Assembly (NCBI RefSeq): GCF_950023065.1
Contig: NC_088681.1
Coordinates: 15,996,001-16,060,000 of the forward strand
DNA length: 64,000 nucleotides
Source of the DNA: Planococcus citri
Lineage: Eukaryota; Arthropoda; Insecta; Hemiptera; Pseudococcidae
Direction: 5' to 3'
Positions 59,549 to 64,000 of the stretch are shown one piece after another. The notes under the pieces were generated by a model. The model did no database searches. It was not told the origin of the DNA and worked only from the letters and a program-made list of their open reading frames with translations. Position 1 is the stretch's first letter; the number at the start of each line of letters is the position of its first letter. The translations under genes and the position numbers were made by a program.

Positions 59549-60590
59549 TTGTAAATTTATTATTAAAGATAAATTATTGGGAAAAAAATTAGATAATAAA
59601 AAACTATACGATTAATTAATCATTTTAGCGGCACAAGTATATAGGCGAAAATTTCACACAAAAGGAAGTTGAAAAAAATACATGTAATTTTACTAAATTA
59701 TGTAGGTCATTTCCCTAAACATATTTTTAATATTTTTTTTTTAAACATTCGACTAAGTAAGTTTCCAGTTCGGAGTACATCGTTCATTGCCAAGGTTTTG
59801 TTGAATATTCATCGCGCTACGATCGGTACCACAAATCAATTATACGATACAAGTTCGATTCGTCGTAGGTATTTCGTAATAGGATTATTAATTAGATGTT
59901 CATCCATTATATTCAAATTAAATCTGGGAAAACAAATGCATAAATGATAATTAGAGAATATTTCTACAGTATATTCATCCTCACTTTATATAATTAGCTG
60001 TGTATTACGCGCAGCCGGAGCGTCATTTTCGATGTGATGCAATTTACGTCATTCACTCTGAGTGTTGATTTTCATATTAAGTTCATCCCTTATATGGATT
60101 CAACCTATTTTCTTTCATTTTTCAATATCTTCGATCTATTGATAATCCGTATTGTTCGATATAAAAGTTGAATATTTGTTCAAAAAAAAAACACATGTCG
60201 AGTTGACGATGCATCGATGATAAAAAAAGATCCATATTAACATATGTAGGTAATGTGCAAGGTGACTCGATTATGCAGCTGATTATACAAAGATTAAGAG
60301 ACTACGTGTACTTTCATTTTATCTAGCTTCATTGCATTTTAAATTGTTATGATTTGACATCGTTAATTGAATTTATTAAAGATGACTGCAGAGAAGAAAA
60401 TGGAAATAAGATTTTTGCAATGATAAAAATAATATAATCAACAATTTCGCAGCGGTGTTTACAAAACATTCTATCGACAAAAGAAGAATTTTCACGAGTA
60501 AAATATTCCATTCATGATGAGAACGATAATAACAAAGTCATTAAAATCATTTCGTTTCCTCACAGAATAGAAAAAAAAACTATAAATTTT
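59549..60590. other. upstream flank of gene B
   Basis: AT-rich. A minus-strand TATATAAAG (59984-59992) lies about 440 bp upstream of the ATG and could be a TATA box. In this base composition the call is weak, and no 5' UTR exon was identified. Confidence 0.3.
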
Positions 60591-60598
60591 CAACTATT

Positions 60599-60843
60599 TT
60601 GGCGAGTTTTTGGCACTTTTTGAATCTTTGTCTCCTTTAACACGTTTCATGATTTGTCTCGAAATGATTGAGGTGACTTCGCTCGAGTAAGTATCAGGAA
60701 CCTGGAAACAATACCGATCAGAACATTGTTTCGTTGAATTTCAGCAGGATTTTGGGAATATTCGATTTACCTACCTATCCATATCAGTAATACCATAGGG
60801 TGATCCATACTGCAATTGGCACGTTGTCTTCGTTACTTGTTTC
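60599..60843 (-). CDS. possible 3'-terminal exons of an unrecognised gene
   Basis: Reading the minus strand, a good acceptor (TTGTTTCCAG, before about 60700) opens 35 codons beginning VPDTYSSEVTSII and ending in a Lys/Ser-rich tail and TAG. A second acceptor (TTTTTTCAG, about 60844) opens a short segment. Spliced at a weak GTATGG site, that segment gives T-S-N-E-D-N-V-P-I-A and joins in phase 0. A stronger donor (TAG|GTAGGT) lies 34 nt further on but leads to an earlier stop. Residue balance and splice signals look coding. The pieces are short, the upstream connection is unresolved and no protein family is recognised. Confidence 0.25.
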
Positions 60844-60904
60844 TGAAAAAAGAAGCCGAATTAGAAAATGAATACTTTTGAAAGAGTGTGAAGATTAACT
60901 TTAT

Positions 60905-63245
60905 AATAGGTAACATCATTTTTACTAAATTGACCTGGAAAGCTGAAATTTGGTACACACTGTATTATCGACCAGCCAAATCGATTGAGCAATTCTGGAA
61001 CCTCCAGCAGATTTTCAAAACTTCAAATTCCCAGAAGAATTATTCAAATGAGTTAACAAATTGAGATTTGCTCTAATAAGTCGATTGCAGGTGATTTCAA
61101 GTCTTTTTGGGACCTCCAGTGACTTTTTGAAAATTCCTGGAGCCTCCAGCAGATTTTCAAAACTTTAAATTCCCATGAAATTTTTTCAAATGCAGTTATA
61201 AAATAGAGATTTACTGTATCAAGTCAACTGCAGGTGATTTCAGGTCGTTTTGGAACCTACAGTGACTTTTTGGAAATTCCTGGAGCCTCCAGCAGATTTT
61301 CAAAACTTCAAATTCCCACAAAATTTTTCCAAATGCAGTTATAAAATAGAGATTTATTCTATCAAGTCAACTGCAGGTGATTTCAGGTCGTTTTGGAACC
61401 TACAGTGACTTTTTGGAAATTCCTGGAGCCTCCAGCAGATTTTCAAAACTTCAAATCCCCACAAAATTTTTCCAGATGAAGTTAAAAAACAGAGATTTAC
61501 TCTAATAAGTCAATTGCTGGTGATTTCAGGTCGTTTTGAGACCTTCAATTACTTTTTGGAAATTCCTGGATCCTCCAGCAGATTTTCAAAACTTCAACTC
61601 CATCAAGTCAACTGCAGGTGATTTCAGGTCGTTTTGGAACCTTCAGTGACCTTTTGGAAATTCCTGGAGCCTCAAGCAGATTTTCAAAACTCCAAATTCC
61701 CACAACATTTTTTTCAAATGAAGTCAAAAAACAGAGATATGCTCAATTAAGTCGATTTCAGGGTATTTCAAATCGTTTTGAAATCTCTAGTAACTTTTTG
61801 GAAATTCCTGGAGCCTCCAGCAAATTTTCAGAACTCCAAATTCGCACAGAATTTTTTCAAATCAAGTTAAAAAAACATAAATTTATTCCATTAAGTCGAT
61901 TGCAGATGATTTCAAGTCGTTTTGGAACCTTCAGGGACTTTTTGGAAATTCCTGGAGCCTCCAGTAGATTTTAAAGACTTCAAATTCCCAGAAAAATTTT
62001 CCAATTATGTTAAAAAATAGATATTTGCTCTAATAAGTCAATTGCAGGTGATTTCAGGTCGTTTTGGAACCTTCAGTGACCTTTTGGAAATTCCTGGAGC
62101 CTCCAGCAGATTTTCAAAACTTCAAATTCCCACAACCTTATTTCACATGAAGTTAAAAATCAGAGATTTACTCTAATAAGTCGATTGCAGGTGATTTCAA
62201 GTCGTTTTGGAACCTTCAGTGACTTTTTGGAAATTCCTGGAGCCTCCAGCAAATTTCCAAAACTTCAAATCCCCAGAAAGTTTCCCCAAATGAAGTTAAA
62301 AAACATCAATTTATACTCTAATAAGTCGATTTCAGGTGATTTCAAGTCGTTGTGGAACCTCCAGTGACTTTCTGGAAATTCCTGGAGCCTCCAGCAAATT
62401 TTCAAAACTCCAAATCCGCACAAATTCTTTTCAAATGAAATTAAAAAATAGAGATATACTCTATTAAGTCGATTGCAGGTGATTTCAGGTCGTTTTGGAA
62501 CCTCCAGTAACTTTCTAGAAATTCCTGGAGCCTCCATCAAATTTTCAAAACTTCAAATTCCCACAACATTTTTGTCAAGTTAAAAAACAAGAGATATGCT
62601 CAATTAAGTCGATTTCAGGGGATTTCAAACCGTTTTGAAAACTCCAGTGACTTGTTGAAAATTCCTGGAGCCTCCAGCAGATTTTCAAAACTCCAAATTC
62701 GCACAGAATTTTTGGAATCAAGTTAAAAAACAGAGATTTATTCTATTAAGTCGTTTGCAGGTGATTTCAATTCGTTTTGTAACCTCCAGGGACTTTTTGG
62801 AAATTCCCGGAGTCTCCAGCAGATTTTCGAAACTTGAAATTTTCATAATATTTTATCTGCTGGGGGCTCCAGAACAGCTCGAAGTGCTTCAAAATTGGTC
62901 CCAATCGATTTTGCAGGTCGAAAATACAATGTGTATCAAATTTCAAATTTTTAGGTCAATTTGATGAAATTTTGATTTTTTAGCTCATCTTTGGCACCAA
63001 TTTAATTTTCAAAAAATAATCTAAAATTCACAAAAAATCGAAAAATGCAAATTTTTGGCTCGTGATATGTTTTTGCATGCTCTTCTGATCTAGCTTTGTA
63101 CGGTTCAAAAATTTTTATACGAATTGAAAAAATCAAAATCTGCGATTCAAGTTGCAAGCCAAATTTTTTTAAACGAGTTTGCTTTTGAAATATTCCTTAG
63201 GATGTCTGCTTTAAGAAAAAATATGTCCTAGAGGATCGTTGCGTT
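60905..63245. repeat. foldback-like repeat with an expanded core (complete copy)
   Basis: The left module is at about 60920-61030 ('aaattgacctggaaagctgaaatttgg', then 'gagcaattctggaacctccag'). The inverted right module is at 62850-63245 ('ctgctgggggctccagaacagctc', 'gaaaatacaatgtg', 'caaaaaatcgaaaaatgc', terminal 'gtcctagaggatcg'). Between them lies a head-to-tail array, listed separately. The ends match the copies at 6.7 kb and 25.8 kb. Confidence 0.75.
61080..62845. repeat. 143-bp tandem array (~13 units)
   Basis: The landmark 'gcaggtgatttcaggtcg' recurs at 61091, 61234, 61377, 61520, 61618, 61763, 61907, 62048, 62191, 62336, 62479, 62619 and 62761. The step is 140-145 bp apart from one 98-bp deleted unit. 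Each unit includes 'ctggagcctccagcagattttcaaaac', 'aaattcccaca' and 'agagatttactctaataagtc'. It forms the core of a foldback-family element. Confidence 0.9.
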
Positions 63246-63342
63246 GAGAAAAGAGAAGCCGACAGATATCCCTATTATCATAATTATTATATCATCTACT
63301 TTATAAAATCATTACTGGTTATCGAAGAAAAACTCCTCATCT

Positions 63343-63856
63343 CCCAATCGATCTGAAAGCACTTCACAACAATTGTCAAACTCTTTCTTTCTAGACCTGA
63401 AAATAAATATTGCAGAATCAGAATTTGGTTATTTTGATCTTAAAAATTAATCTAAGGGAGAAAAAATAATCATAATTTTATACCTCGTCAATGCTTTTTT
63501 TAAGCCAACCAACAGCGTCAAGACGAAACAATGCAGGGAGTTGAACCGACGATGCATTACTTTACTACTTTACTAGCAGCAAAATCAATAATGAAATCCA
63601 ATTCCACGATTAGATATATATTGATATTGACCTGAGTCCAGATTTTATAAAAGGGACTTTACCTGAAAAAAAAACCAAAAAAGTAAAAATCAATCAGCTG
63701 ATGGAAAATTAATCATATTTTTGAGCATCGAATCGAAGTGTTTACCGGTAGTCTGGTAGGAGATACAAATTCTGCATTCGGTTGACAGCATAGACCGTAA
63801 TTCACATTCAGAATCATTCTTCAAATAACTTTTCACAGCTAAGCAATATTAGAGCA
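63343..63856 (-). CDS. possible exon cluster of an unrecognised gene
   Basis: Several short open segments on the minus strand have plausible splice sites. One follows acceptor TTGCTTAG (about 63839) and contains E-C-R-I-C-I-S-Y-Q-T-T up to a CCG|GTAAAC donor. The next follows a pyrimidine-rich CAG and contains K-V-P-F-I-K-S-G-L. A third follows TTATTTTCAG (about 63386) and contains KKEFDNCCEVLSDRLGDEEF before TAA. These three join in one frame. An alternative exon at 63482-63560 is also spliceable. No family is recognised; the set may be partial and continue beyond the window. Confidence 0.22.
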
Positions 63857-64000
63857 ATCCGGCATCAGCAACTGTTCAACTTTGTATGGCATTTATACAG
63901 ACAATATGTATCATGATCCCATTCTACTTGAGCTGAAATATGTAAGATGAAATAGATCAACTAATGTAGTCATAAATCTTGGGAATGATTTAATATACTC

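Noticed and set aside
1..64000. CRISPR arrays, operons, ribosome-binding sites
   Set aside because: The spliced genes, repeat content and base composition are eukaryotic. The regular arrays have no conserved-repeat/unique-spacer pattern.

Overview
This is a stretch of AT-rich eukaryotic nuclear DNA, almost certainly from an insect. Intron-containing animal genes sit in very repeat-rich sequence, with long A/T runs and no bacterial operon structure. The recurring 'taggtaggtacctac' words and the kind of repeats present look like a scale insect or mealybug (Sternorrhyncha). That taxon guess is inference from composition only.

Two protein-coding genes can be built completely, both on the minus strand. 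They are tandem paralogues of the fatty-acid elongase (ELOVL/ELO) family. Gene A (27934-39239; 7 coding exons, 858 nt, 285 aa) and gene B (52611-59548; 7 coding exons, 843 nt, 280 aa) share every intron position and phase. Four of the seven exon lengths are identical (191, 57, 106 and 137 nt). Both keep the HVYHH histidine box, the LLDT and N-x-x-x-H-x-x-M-Y-x-Y-Y motifs, and a C-terminal dilysine-type ER-retrieval signal (KKIH; KxKxx). They would act in the ER membrane, adding two carbons to acyl-CoAs, probably feeding cuticular lipid or wax synthesis. A few spliceable, coding-looking pieces at 60.6-63.9 kb (minus) may belong to a third, unrecognised gene.

The rest is mainly mobile and repetitive DNA. 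(1) A foldback-like repeat family built on the odd palindrome CTGGAG(C/G)CTCCAG occurs at about 6.7-8.9, 10.1-10.9, 24.1-25.8, 29-30.5, 35, 36.3-37.7 and 60.9-63.2 kb. The last copy has expanded into about 13 tandem units of about 143 bp. (2) A three-layer nest lies at 41.2-43.8 kb: a LINE reverse-transcriptase remnant is split by a hAT-like MITE (41842-43710), itself split by a second hAT-like MITE (42315-43283), each with 8-bp target duplications. (3) Another hAT-like MITE lies at 49547-50276 (17-bp TIR, perfect 8-bp duplication). (4) A 1057-bp TIR element (16077-17133) interrupts a 'TTTTGACAATTTTGGCA' array (14.1-17.5 kb) and carries a tRNA-like Pol III promoter segment. A second tRNA-like segment lies at 32.25-32.33 kb. 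(5) A LINE 3' end lies at 9.5-10.0 kb. (6) Minisatellites lie at 22.1-23.1 kb (30-bp unit) and 37.35-37.52 kb (about 21-bp unit).

Region by region: 0-6.7 kb no recognisable gene; 6.7-10.9 kb repeats and LINE; 10.9-14.1 kb no gene seen; 14.1-17.5 kb array plus MITE; 17.5-27.9 kb scattered repeats, a GC-rich islet and minisatellite; 27.9-39.2 kb gene A with repeat-filled introns 3 and 6; 39.2-52.6 kb intergenic transposon nest and T-rich DNA; 52.6-59.5 kb gene B; 59.5-64 kb upstream sequence, possible third gene and the 143-bp array.
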